A stretch of 64,000 bases of DNA from NCBI RefSeq assembly GCF_014077005.1, contig NZ_JACGVC010000046.1, positions 1 to 64,000 on the forward strand, in the 5' to 3' direction. Shown here in pieces: positions 37,769-45,852 of the stretch. The translations under genes were made by a program, and so were the position numbers. Source of the DNA: Colwellia sp. MB3u-45 (lineage in GTDB: Bacteria > Pseudomonadota > Gammaproteobacteria > Enterobacterales > Alteromonadaceae). Position 1 is the first letter of the stretch, and each line of letters opens with the position of its first letter. The notes beneath the pieces are model-generated. The model was not told the origin of the DNA, ran no database searches, and saw only the letters and a program-made list of their open reading frames with translations.

Positions 37769-40205
37769 GGACGATACTTTGTAGAACCTCGATATCAACT
37801 AAATTACTCACTGAGCTTTTTAATAAGCCTAGCGTGCTGCTATCAACTAATTTATCGTCGTCATCTAACACGATATAGCCTTGATTTTTCATCGCGGTAA
37901 TTAATGTTGCTTGCGCTTTTTTATCAATAAATTCAGGCGCATTAATATTGTTTAATACGGATAGGCGTTGAGCAATAGCCACCACTCTTTCATTTAACTC
38001 AAGCTTTTTAATCGGTGCTAATTGACTCAGTAGTGAGGTAATAATGGCAACACGTTGCATAGTTTCATTAACACATTCTGCGATTAAACGTATTGTGGCC
38101 CGATTTTCATCGCCACTGCTTAATGACCAAACACCGGCTTTGCTTTGTTTTGCAATGCCCTCTTGTGCCAAAAACTGACAAACCGCTTGTACTTGTTGCG
38201 CAACGTCATCGGCTGATTGCCATAAAAATAAATCTGTTTTTAATAATTCTATTAAACGCTGAACTTGGCCCAGTAAACTGTCTTGACTAATTTTTGCATT
38301 GCGCTCAAGTAAACGACAAACCAGTGATGGCAATATAAAGGTGTGCAAAATATTGTTGCGATAGTAACGCAGCTCCAAGATTGCACTGTCAGTTAAAGAA
38401 ATAATCTCACCAAAACTGTCTTGGTTTACCGTCACTTTATTGAGCAAAATTACGTGCTCTAACAATGCTGCACCGCTGTCATCTGGTATGGTTAATTCAA
38501 CATGGTATGGTGCAAAACGTTGCATGGCGATGAAAAAATCAAGTTGACTGATTAACTCAGCTTTAGATAAGGCTTTATTTTCTGTTGCATGTAAAATCAG
38601 TGATACTAAAGCAACACCATTTAACGCCGCGCATTGGTTGATTGAGGTCATAACTTGCTGTGCTAGCAAGTTAACACTGGGGTTTAGCCATTTAGGTTTT
38701 TGTGGGTCAATAGGATCAATGGCTTGTTTCCAGTCAGGTACCTGGTTATTTAGAAACTGATTAACATTAATCGGCTCACCAAAGTTAACGTAACCTTTAC
38801 CATAGTTACGCAAATTTCGTATCGCTTTAATCACGCCAAATATCGACTCACCCTTCTTTTGGCTACCACTCAATTCTTTATGATAAGTGCCCACTTCCAT
38901 CACGTGTTCATAGCCAAGATAAACCGGCACTAAGGTTAATGGTCGGTCAATACCGCGCAGCATACTTTGAATGGTCATGGCGAGCATACCGGTTTTTGGT
39001 GACAGTAATCGACCGGTTCGGCTACGTCCACCTTCAGAATAATATTTAACTGGGTAGCCACGTTCAAAAAGTAAACCTAAATATTCACGAAAAATAGTGG
39101 AATAAAGGCGATTACCCTTAAAGCTACGACGAATAAAAAAGGCGCCAGCCTTTCTAAAAATAGGCCCTGCTGGCCAAAAATTTAAATTAATACCCGCAGC
39201 GATGCGGGGTGTAACTAAGCCTTGTTGAAAAATTACATAAGTGAGTAGCAAATAATCCATATGGCTGCGATGACACGGCACGTAGATAATTTCATGCCCT
39301 TCTTGCGCTAAGTTGCGTAAGCGCTCAGCTTTATTAACCTCGATACCGCTATACAGGCGATTCCATAACCAACCCAGAATGCGTTCGCCAAAACGTACCG
39401 TCACATCGCGATAATCACCGGCAATTTCATCCATTATGGCTAATGCCTGCTTTTTAGCTTGTGCTTCAGTGATGTTTTTATTTTTTGCTTCTTCACTGAT
39501 CACGCGTTTTATCGCAGGATTGACGATTAAGTTAGCAAACATTTGTTGACGATGCATCAGTCTGGGCCCTGTGGCCGCAATAATTTGTCGATGAAAGTGA
39601 AAACGTGCAATACGCATTAATTTTCGCGCACTGACTTCATCACTACCGTGCTTATCGGCCATGTGGCGAAATGAAATAGCGGCACTAAAGCGCACCAAGG
39701 TATGACGGCCTAAAAATAAAACAATGAAAAATTTGCGTAACCAGTTTGGAGATTCTTGATCGGCTAACAGCGTACCCACATTAGTATTGTTTTTTTCTTT
39801 CGTTGGAGTACGTCCCCAAATGACATTGGCTGGAATAAGTAGCGCGTCTAGTTTTTCATTATTAGCGTGAGCATTAAGCAATTCAAACCCTTGCGCTATT
39901 GCCGTAGTTTTTGTTGATTGGCGCCAATAAAATAATGCCGTGGGTTTTTCCAAAAACAGTAAACGTGACAAAATTTGACCATCAACATTCACTGGCGCTA
40001 ATGGGTCAGGCAGATTGGCTTTTTTACAAGCGGTACGTAACGATAAAACATCGCTAGCCGATTGATGACGTAGCACATAAAAAACCGGTTGCTCTGTGGT
40101 TAATTGACCTAAATTAATTATTTCATCGGCAACCACTTTGCAATGCACGAATAACTTTATTGGTAAACGTAGTAATAAATAAAATAATTTACGAATGGCT
40201 AACAT
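37764..40205 (-). CDS. plsB: Glycerol-3-phosphate 1-O-acyltransferase
   Basis: Acylates sn-glycerol 3-phosphate with acyl-ACP or acyl-CoA, the first step of phospholipid synthesis, at the inner membrane. 813 residues, as in E. coli PlsB. Acyltransferase motifs are CHRSHMDYLLL (HX4D, about 304-314), GAFFIRRSFKGNRLY, YSEGGRSRTGRLLSPKTGM and LVPVYLGYE. The gene is monocistronic, with its own spacer upstream. Confidence 0.97.
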   Translation of the reverse strand: MLAIRKLFYLLLRLPIKLFVHCKVVADEIINLGQLTTEQPVFYVLRHQSASDVLSLRTACKKANLPDPLAPVNVDGQILSRLLFLEKPTALFYWRQSTKTTAIAQGFELLNAHANNEKLDALLIPANVIWGRTPTKEKNNTNVGTLLADQESPNWLRKFFIVLFLGRHTLVRFSAAISFRHMADKHGSDEVSARKLMRIARFHFHRQIIAATGPRLMHRQQMFANLIVNPAIKRVISEEAKNKNITEAQAKKQALAIMDEIAGDYRDVTVRFGERILGWLWNRLYSGIEVNKAERLRNLAQEGHEIIYVPCHRSHMDYLLLTYVIFQQGLVTPRIAAGINLNFWPAGPIFRKAGAFFIRRSFKGNRLYSTIFREYLGLLFERGYPVKYYSEGGRSRTGRLLSPKTGMLAMTIQSMLRGIDRPLTLVPVYLGYEHVMEVGTYHKELSGSQKKGESIFGVIKAIRNLRNYGKGYVNFGEPINVNQFLNNQVPDWKQAIDPIDPQKPKWLNPSVNLLAQQVMTSINQCAALNGVALVSLILHATENKALSKAELISQLDFFIAMQRFAPYHVELTIPDDSGAALLEHVILLNKVTVNQDSFGEIISLTDSAILELRYYRNNILHTFILPSLVCRLLERNAKISQDSLLGQVQRLIELLKTDLFLWQSADDVAQQVQAVCQFLAQEGIAKQSKAGVWSLSSGDENRATIRLIAECVNETMQRVAIITSLLSQLAPIKKLELNERVVAIAQRLSVLNNINAPEFIDKKAQATLITAMKNQGYIVLDDDDKLVDSSTLGLLKSSVSNLVDIEVLQSIVR

Positions 40206-40414
40206 ATTGTTTACTCTGCTTTATTTGATCGTTTATTATAACACTTAGCTTAAAAGTTGTCTCTTATACTAAGACTAAATTTTGGCTTGCGATGCTCGTT
40301 CTTAGCAGCTAATAATTAACTGTTAAAAGTGTTCAAACCAAGTACCATAATGAAATATAACGAATTTATTGAAATTAAGTCAAAATATAGCTTCATTTAG
40401 CAAAGAGGATTTTT

Positions 40415-40906
40415 ATGCAAAATAGCGACCAATTACCAAAAATTGCCATATTTGTTGATGTACAAAATATTTATTACACCACACGAGATACTTTTCAACA
40501 GCAATTTAATTATCGCGCGTTTTGGCAAGAAATCAGCCAACAAGGTGATATTGTCTTGGCAAATGCTTATGCAATACAACGCAGTGACGACCAACAGCAT
40601 AAATTTCAAAAAGCCTTAAAACATATTGGCTTTGATGTAAAACTCAAACCTTTTATTCAGCGTCGCGACGGCTCTGCAAAAGGTGATTGGGATGTCGGCA
40701 TCGCCATTGACGTGATGGAGGCAGCAGCCGAAGTTGATATCGTTATATTACTTTCAGGTGATGGTGATTTTGATTTGTTGCTGAAAAAGATCATGTTACG
40801 CGACGGCGTAAAAACCCATGTTTATGGCGTCACAGCGCTAACCGCACAGTCATTAATTAATGCGTCGAGCGAATTTTTCCCTATTGATCGCAAGCTATTG
40901 TTGTAG
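40415..40906 (+). CDS. NYN-domain (LabA/DUF88) protein, putative ribonuclease
   Basis: A 163-residue single NYN (PIN-like) domain. Acidic metal-site residues are visible in IAIFVDVQNIYYTTRD (about 10-25), KGDWDVGIAIDVMEAA (about 88-103) and ILLSGDGDFDLLLKKI (about 109-124). The fold and these aspartates fit RNA-cleaving NYN enzymes. The substrate is unknown. AAAGAGGA lies upstream of the ATG. It is transcribed away from plsB and 189 bases before the response-regulator gene. Confidence 0.85.
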   Translation: MQNSDQLPKIAIFVDVQNIYYTTRDTFQQQFNYRAFWQEISQQGDIVLANAYAIQRSDDQQHKFQKALKHIGFDVKLKPFIQRRDGSAKGDWDVGIAIDVMEAAAEVDIVILLSGDGDFDLLLKKIMLRDGVKTHVYGVTALTAQSLINASSEFFPIDRKLLL

Positions 40907-41095
40907 TTAATGTTATGGGTAGCCAACTTGGCAATATTAAGTGTATGCTAAGAGAGCAATTACACAGAGTGCAAATAAATACTCTTCAATGCCGCGTAAG
41001 TTAAGTGCCAACTTTAGCTAAATTCTCAATTCAGGGTTGAGCTGAGAAAGACACTGGCCGGTCGATTTAAAAATAATAATACCAAAGGAACAAGT

Positions 41096-42040
41096 ATGTC
41101 AGTAGAAGCATTACATAAAGTGATTTTATACCCCTTTATCAACGAGTCACTTGCCAGTTTAAAAGCGATGACAAATCTTATTGGCGAGGCTGGTGAGGCT
41201 TTTGTCGACAGCGTTGATGATTTTCGTTTTAAAGGTTACGCGGTATGTTCTGAAGTCACTGGTGGCTTAGATGGGGTTATCATGATGCACCATTATCCAG
41301 AAACGGCTATCGCGATAGGTAACTCAGTTTGTGAACATATGTTTGAAGAAAAATATCAATATACTGAAATTAATGAAGAGTTAAGTCATGCCTTAGCCGA
41401 ATGGGGTAATACTATTGTGGGTCGCTCAACCGACTTACATGGCCGTTATAGCTTAGATTATAAGTTTTCTAGTCCGTACTTTGTTCACAATGTAAATGAC
41501 ATGGAAAAATACTTAGCGGGTGTTACCGAGGTTATAACCGTGCCGATCACTATCGAAGGTGTTGGTCGTTATTATTTTAACCTCTTGATCCGCAATGTTG
41601 AATATCAAACTATAGGTATTAAACGAGAAGCCAGTACCGGTATTAGTAATCCTCACACCCAAACATTACCGCTAGACAGTAAAATACTTTTAGTTGATGA
41701 CAGTGGCATGATCCGTAAAGCACTAAGACGTTATTTATTACAGCTTGGTTATAGCAACATTATTGAAGCTGAAGATGGTTCGGTTGCCGTTACTATGGTG
41801 CAGGATCACAAGCCTGACTTTCTATTTCTAGATGTTGTTATGGGGCAAATGAATGGTGACCTAGCATTAGCAAAAATAAGAGCTGATGGCAGTAACGTTC
41901 CTGTGGTTATGTTATCTTCAATAACAGACCAAGTGTTGATTAAACGTTGTGAAAGCGAAGGTATCTCTGGCTTTATTTTTAAACCAATCAACGCTGATAA
42001 TGGTGCAGAAATTATTAAGCAATACTTAAAAATAGCTTAA
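41096..42040 (+). CDS. CheX-like domain fused to response-regulator receiver
   Basis: A 314-residue cytoplasmic protein. Residues about 1-165 match the CheX/CheC-type phosphatase fold (VTGGLDGVIMMHHYPETA, ELSHALAEWGNTIVGRSTDLHG). Residues about 195-314 are a REC domain with the acidic pair in ILLVDDSGMIRKAL, phosphoacceptor Asp (about 245) in LFLDVVMGQMNGD and the conserved lysine in FIFKP. There is no DNA-binding or enzymatic output, so it probably acts by protein contact or by dephosphorylating CheY-like partners. No chemotaxis gene is adjacent. AAAGGAACAAGT precedes the ATG. Confidence 0.87.
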   Translation: MSVEALHKVILYPFINESLASLKAMTNLIGEAGEAFVDSVDDFRFKGYAVCSEVTGGLDGVIMMHHYPETAIAIGNSVCEHMFEEKYQYTEINEELSHALAEWGNTIVGRSTDLHGRYSLDYKFSSPYFVHNVNDMEKYLAGVTEVITVPITIEGVGRYYFNLLIRNVEYQTIGIKREASTGISNPHTQTLPLDSKILLVDDSGMIRKALRRYLLQLGYSNIIEAEDGSVAVTMVQDHKPDFLFLDVVMGQMNGDLALAKIRADGSNVPVVMLSSITDQVLIKRCESEGISGFIFKPINADNGAEIIKQYLKIA

Positions 42041-42050
42041 CTAGCGCCCC

Positions 42051-42088
42051 GTTGATAATAATGTCCACTGGTTTATCAACAACGTTTT
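42051..42088 (+). terminator. Hairpin after the CheX-REC gene
   Basis: GTTGATAA/TTATCAAC stem (8 bp, 14-base loop) starts 10 bases after the stop codon, followed by AACGTTTTG. Confidence 0.5.
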
Positions 42089-42927
42089 GAACGTCATAGG
42101 TTACAAATAACATGACTAATTCACGGTTACTTTTTTAATTGTAAGCTAATACTGTTAATAGAAAGAGCACGCTACTTTGCGCTTGTGGTGTCTTTTTCTA
42201 GCATCACGCCAATAACATTTAGATGAGGATGGCAAATTATTTTTCCATCCTTCTCGTGCAATTTTAATTTTTTAAAAATCAGAGTACAGAGACAAAATTC
42301 TTTAGTAGAGATAGTAGAGAGTTTGTTTATCACCACCTACCAAACTACTAGCTAAAGATATCAATTGGTATTGGTCGTAGTTGCTTGCTACTTATTATCT
42401 TTTCTTTGCTCGCGTATTAATTTTAGCATGAAATTTAACTCACTCGGAGACGGAGTATTCATCGCGCTCTATCAAAGTAAATATAACCCAAGTAAAAGTT
42501 TTTACAGCCACCTTCATTAATAAGCACGCTGTTGGCAAGTATGAGTCAAATTAAACACTTTATAAAAGTGCATTCAAACTCGTTGCGAAGTTAGCCATTC
42601 CACAGTTCCAACTCAATCCTTATTCATACAAACCGACCGCATAATCATTTGTGATACAGCCCATTACAAATACTGTATTGACGGATTTTAGGTTGCTAAA
42701 AGTACAAATACACGCAAGTGTAGGTGTACCTTTTCATCGGTGCCGCAACCCGTTACAGTAATAAATCGATCCTAGCGATAAACATAATAACTAGGGGTAC
42801 TGCTTACTCCTATCACAATAAAATACCTGTCAGTATCACTACTACGCCTAAGTATGCTTGTTACCTAGATATATTTCACAGCATTGCCCCGCGCAACTTC
42901 CCAGTGCAGTTGCCTGCGTTATTTTTC
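42089..42927. other. Left flank of the accessory island without genes
   Basis: About 840 bases. One inverted repeat AGGATGG-N12-CCATCCT (42226-42251) was seen. A frame at 42724-42966 has no ribosome-binding site and no protein-like pattern. No integrase, attachment duplication or tRNA was found that would mark an insertion border. Confidence 0.45.
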
Positions 42928-42948
42928 CTGCGACATAATTTGTCGTGC
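42928..42948. promoter_or_regulatory. Candidate WYL operator 1: GCGAC-N7-GTCGT
   Basis: The core is GCGAC, spacer ATAATTT, then GTCGT (one mismatch from the perfect GTCGC arm). It lies about 80 bases upstream of the MbcA-like gene. Two further copies with the same 7-base spacer occur in the island (44508, 45732). Confidence 0.55.
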
Positions 42949-43026
42949 CATCTTGTTAATCTATGAACTCAAATGGTTTTATACTTGGTTGTTAGTCTAG
43001 AGCATGGTGCTTAAAAGGTAATTATT

Positions 43027-43233
43027 ATGAAAAATGATACAGAAAGGCTTGCCGCAATAACCAAAGCAGCACAAGCGTTCTTTGTTAATGACAATAAAGC
43101 CGCTAAGCGTTGGTTAAATTATCCAGTTCGCGGCCTTGATAACAAGCGGCCTATCGATATGATTAATACCGACGAAAATGCTAGCATTGTCTTAAATTTA
43201 ATTAGTTGCTTAGACCATGGGATGTTTGTCTGA
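43027..43233 (+). CDS. Stand-alone MbcA/ParS-type antitoxin C-terminal domain
   Basis: A 68-residue protein. The region AKRWLNYPVRGLDNKRPIDM through NASIVLNLISCLDHGMFV matches the toxin-binding C-terminal domain of Xre/MbcA/ParS antitoxins (WL..P...L....P.D.., then V...L..ID.G). The N-terminal Xre helix-turn-helix of such antitoxins is missing, and no RES-type toxin follows. AAAAGG lies 9 bases before the ATG. The next gene begins 10 bases after its stop, so the two are an operon. The domain call is from pattern memory. Confidence 0.65.
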   Translation: MKNDTERLAAITKAAQAFFVNDNKAAKRWLNYPVRGLDNKRPIDMINTDENASIVLNLISCLDHGMFV

Positions 43234-43243
43234 GGGAGTTAAA

Positions 43244-43573
43244 ATGAACACTGAAATCGATATTGAAACGTTAAAAAAGAACCCTGAGATCTATCGGGAC
43301 ACTGTTCAGTTGGTGAAGCGTCCTGATGGTCTATTCTGCAAACACCCATCAGACTTTTTTAATCGTAATTACTTGAAGCACGTTAGCTCTATGACAAACG
43401 AAGAGGTTGCTGAGAATTTAGGGATTACACCTAAGCACTTATCTAACTTCCTTAATGAAAAAGTAAATATTGATCCCCACTTTGCCGTTAGATTAGCAAG
43501 AGCTACAGGCTTCTGTGTGGGAACTTGGTTAGAAGCACAGCGTAAGTTCGATACTTACCACTCAGCTAAATAA
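43244..43573 (+). CDS. HigA-type (VapI/COG3093-like) HTH antitoxin-like protein
   Basis: A 109-residue protein. Residues about 45-102 form a HigA-like helix-turn-helix: MTNEEVAENLGITPKHLSNFL, then IDPHFAVRLARATG and the family end WLEAQRKFDTY. The 35-40 residue N-terminal extension is unlike usual HigA proteins. The start is ATG 43244, because GAGGGAG lies 5 bases upstream; an in-frame ATG at 43217 overlaps the preceding gene and lacks a site. No HigB-type toxin is encoded next to it; the next genes are convergent. It may act as a regulator of the pair. Confidence 0.75.
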   Translation: MNTEIDIETLKKNPEIYRDTVQLVKRPDGLFCKHPSDFFNRNYLKHVSSMTNEEVAENLGITPKHLSNFLNEKVNIDPHFAVRLARATGFCVGTWLEAQRKFDTYHSAK

Positions 43574-43630
43574 CAAGCACAAAAAAGGTCAGCTATCATG
43601 GCTAACCTGTTCGCCTCTTTGGGAAAGTGC

Positions 43631-43852
43631 TCAAGGCCAATTAGAATCGTTGTCGTCATACCTTGTGATGGCAGGAACAAGCACATCAAGCAATGCCCAG
43701 TTTTTATCGCTTGTTACATCATCGTCGGTCAGTATATCAATGATCTTTATGACTTCGTCGTATTGCTCCCTAGAGGTTATGCCGTCCACGGGATGAAACC
43801 GTAATTCAGCTTGTAGCTCCTGGCCTAAACGCATTATTTTTTCAGTGTTCAT
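43631..43852 (-). CDS. HigA N-terminal-domain-only protein
   Basis: A 73-residue protein. Residues about 20-68 (FHPVDGITSREQYDEVIKII, then LLDVLVPAITRYDD) resemble the N-terminal helical domain of E. coli-type HigA (COG5499), in which GI..EEQY..AL.L.D.L precedes a separate C-terminal HTH. The protein ends where the HTH would begin. Its ATG overlaps the stop of the release-factor-like gene (ATGA), so translation is coupled. It could be an antitoxin fragment that still binds a toxin; no toxin is identified. Confidence 0.6.
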   Translation of the reverse strand: MNTEKIMRLGQELQAELRFHPVDGITSREQYDEVIKIIDILTDDDVTSDKNWALLDVLVPAITRYDDNDSNWP

Positions 43853-44046
43853 AGTGCCCCCTGCTTAGACAATTCTATTTCTAACCGTTCCATTGCAATA
43901 ACTTTGTTAGCGTATTGAGACTTTTCCTTGAGGGACGAAACCGTTATACCTGTTGCTCTATGCGTGATTTCAACACCAGTCTCAACACTTCCAACATGCG
44001 AGTGTTCACCTTTACAAATGCTAATATCTAAATCACTCTCACTCAT
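43849..44046 (-). CDS. Release-factor domain-3-like protein lacking GGQ
   Basis: A 65-residue protein related to the RF-1/ArfB catalytic domain: start SESDLDISICKG, then SVETGVEITHRATGITVSS (family: SAVR..H.PTGI.V) and EKSQYANKVIAMERLEIEL (family: RSQ..N...A...L...L). The GGQ loop that hydrolyses peptidyl-tRNA should lie between these blocks and is replaced by GEHSHVG. It therefore probably binds the ribosome, or mimics that domain, without hydrolysis. The start is ATG 44046 with AAGGGA 6 bases upstream. A TTG at 44070 would overlap the upstream gene. It is the middle gene of a three-gene cassette. Confidence 0.65.
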   Translation of the reverse strand: MSESDLDISICKGEHSHVGSVETGVEITHRATGITVSSLKEKSQYANKVIAMERLEIELSKQGAL

Positions 44047-44063
44047 ACTGAATCCCTTGGCCT

Positions 44064-44351
44064 TTAACAATAAATACCTGAACCACTCCCATCTAAAGTA
44101 AGCTCTTTTCCATTAGCATCGATGAATTTAATAGGGGCTTTGAGTAGAATAAAAATAGCAACAACATCACAAGGGTATACAGCCAATTTACCCTCTATCT
44201 TGCCCACCGTACTCCCAAGCGTCATATCATGAAAACTTCTAATGATAGCTTTGGCTTCATTTGGCTCATACACTCTTTTAATTTCAGCTTCTAAGGCTGG
44301 GATAGGTACATCAGACATATAATTTTTTTTAGATGATTGGAATGTAAGCAT
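44064..44351 (-). CDS. Uncharacterised 95-residue protein, first gene of the minus-strand cassette
   Basis: I do not recognise this protein. It has an N-terminal helical part (ALEAEIKRVYEPNEAKAIIRSF), then beta-rich LGSTVGKIEGKLAVYPCDVVAIFILLKAP and a C-terminal strand pair (IKFIDANGKELTLDGSGSGIYC). There is no signal peptide; one moderately hydrophobic stretch (about 58-72) is probably buried rather than membrane. The ATG at 44351 is used; another ATG lies at residue 12. The release-factor-like gene begins just after it. A GCGAC palindrome lies 157 bases upstream. It could be the effector of the cassette, but nothing shows that. Confidence 0.6.
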   Translation of the reverse strand: MLTFQSSKKNYMSDVPIPALEAEIKRVYEPNEAKAIIRSFHDMTLGSTVGKIEGKLAVYPCDVVAIFILLKAPIKFIDANGKELTLDGSGSGIYC

Positions 44352-44655
44352 TTTTATTATTACTCGCTAAAGGCTATTTCAATGAACCGTACTGTTCTTA
44401 CAAAAAAAGCTAACCACCACAGTCAACCATTTTTCCTTTTCAGGTCTAAGCTACCCTGTTTGGGCAGTGTTCAAGACCTCATATAACCATCTCAAGATAT
44501 CAATCAGTAGCGACAAAATAGGTCGCTAAATATATTTCATACCAGGCCCTTATGAGAGGAAGACGGCTACACTCACTATTCACCTGTACGAGCGAGAACA
44601 ACGGTAAATAAGTTTGTTACCGCTATAGCACGCTAGGGTTAATGAGCCCGCATGT
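44352..44655. other. Spacer between the WYL gene and the three-gene cassette
   Basis: About 300 bases. Apart from the operator-like palindrome at 44508-44528 nothing stands out; the cassette promoter must lie here. Confidence 0.5.
44508..44528. promoter_or_regulatory. Candidate WYL operator 2: TAGCGAC-N7-GTCGCTA
   Basis: A perfect 7-bp inverted repeat with spacer AAAATAG, between the WYL gene and the cassette it may control. The arm core and spacer length match the sites at 42928 and 45732. Confidence 0.65.
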
Positions 44656-45672
44656 TCAACTAATAACATATTCTTCCTGAGGCTCGTCTAGGTCATAGTT
44701 TTCAATGGACTTTAACAAACGACGGATCACCCTAGACTTGAGCTGCAAGGGTTCTATAATTTGAATATCTTGAGATTGACTTAAAATCCAATTTTCAAGT
44801 TCCAAAGTGTGTAGCAAAGAGATAGTGACCGTATCCCAAGTGTCATCATCGCTTTCAATTTCTTGGGAAGCGTTTACTTCACTTTCATTAAGCAAACGCT
44901 TTGCATACCCTCTTACCCGCATTTTCACAACGACTTTTTCACCATTAACAACCACGTCTAAGCTATTCTTTTTAAGATAATCCTTGGCATTAAAATCGCT
45001 TTCAAACGTTTCATTTAATAATATTGCATTTCTTACACGGTGAACTAATAAATGCCGCGGTTCGTCATATTGGTAAAAATAGCAAACTAGCACTAATTTT
45101 GTGTCACGCACGATCAAACCTAGCGGAGTTATGGTGTGAACTTTAACTGACTTGCCATAACAAATATCAAGTTTACGTTGCTCTAATAAACCTTGTGATA
45201 TTGTCGATTGAATATTTTCATCAGAAATAACAGGTGAAAGATATAATCCATGAGGCAAACTAGCCACTTTATTTGGCCAAGTACTTATTCTAGCCGCGCT
45301 ATTTAGCACATCTGCTGACTTCTTAAAAACAGCATCTAATTGCTGATATACAGATAGCGGTAAATGATTTTTTAAATGTCGCTCTACTAGGTGCAAAGAC
45401 AAAGCTTCCTCGGCTGAAATAGCCGGTAAAAATGCCTGGGCATTATCTTTAGCATAAGACCACTTAAACCCTTCCGGTGAGTCAATACTTATCAAACTAA
45501 ATACGTCACCTAACTCGACTAGATCACGTTCAACAGTGCGTTTACTGACTGAAAAACCTCTACAATCGAGCGCAGTTAACAGTCGTTTAGCGGTTGTCCA
45601 ACGTGGATAAACAGGAATTAACTGCATCATACTCATAACACGAACAAGGGTTTTTGATTTAGCTGTGGGCAT
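44656..45672 (-). CDS. WYL-domain transcriptional regulator
   Basis: A 338-residue regulator. The N-terminal winged helix (about 8-65) has RWTTAKRLLTALDCRGFSVS and KRTVERDLVELG. The middle WYL domain (about 145-240) has LEQRKLDICYGKSVKVHTITPLG with GLIVRDTKLVLVCYFYQYDEPRHLLVHRV, in which the W-Y-L signature is diverged. A C-terminal WCX-like part (about 250-325) follows. WYL proteins of this three-domain type (BrxR, CapW and relatives) often repress phage-defence operons and may sense nucleic acid or nucleotide signals. A GCGAC palindrome lies 60 bases upstream of its start, suggesting autoregulation. It is divergent from the LRR gene. Confidence 0.88.
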   Translation of the reverse strand: MPTAKSKTLVRVMSMMQLIPVYPRWTTAKRLLTALDCRGFSVSKRTVERDLVELGDVFSLISIDSPEGFKWSYAKDNAQAFLPAISAEEALSLHLVERHLKNHLPLSVYQQLDAVFKKSADVLNSAARISTWPNKVASLPHGLYLSPVISDENIQSTISQGLLEQRKLDICYGKSVKVHTITPLGLIVRDTKLVLVCYFYQYDEPRHLLVHRVRNAILLNETFESDFNAKDYLKKNSLDVVVNGEKVVVKMRVRGYAKRLLNESEVNASQEIESDDDTWDTVTISLLHTLELENWILSQSQDIQIIEPLQLKSRVIRRLLKSIENYDLDEPQEEYVIS

Positions 45673-45731
45673 ATAAATGTCTTATCAATACTTGGTTATT
45701 ATTATCTTTTGGCAAAGACTAGGGTAAAACG

Positions 45732-45752
45732 TTGCGACATATTACGTCGCAA
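45732..45752. promoter_or_regulatory. Candidate WYL operator 3: TTGCGAC-N7-GTCGCAA
   Basis: A perfect 7-bp inverted repeat with spacer ATATTAC lies between the divergent WYL and LRR genes, 60 and 100 bases from their start codons. Both strands read TTGCGA, a -35-like hexamer, so a protein bound here could block both promoters. Confidence 0.7.
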
Positions 45753-45852
45753 TATTTTCTTATTCTATGCCCCTAAGAAGAAAATTAGCAACTTTACTTT
45801 CCAAGTTACGCATCACTCCTTTACTGTTTAAATATGGACAAAGTTAAATACT

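Noticed and set aside
42724-42966. 80-codon frame at the left flank of the accessory island
   Set aside because: GTG start without a ribosome-binding site, and its end overlaps the candidate operator.
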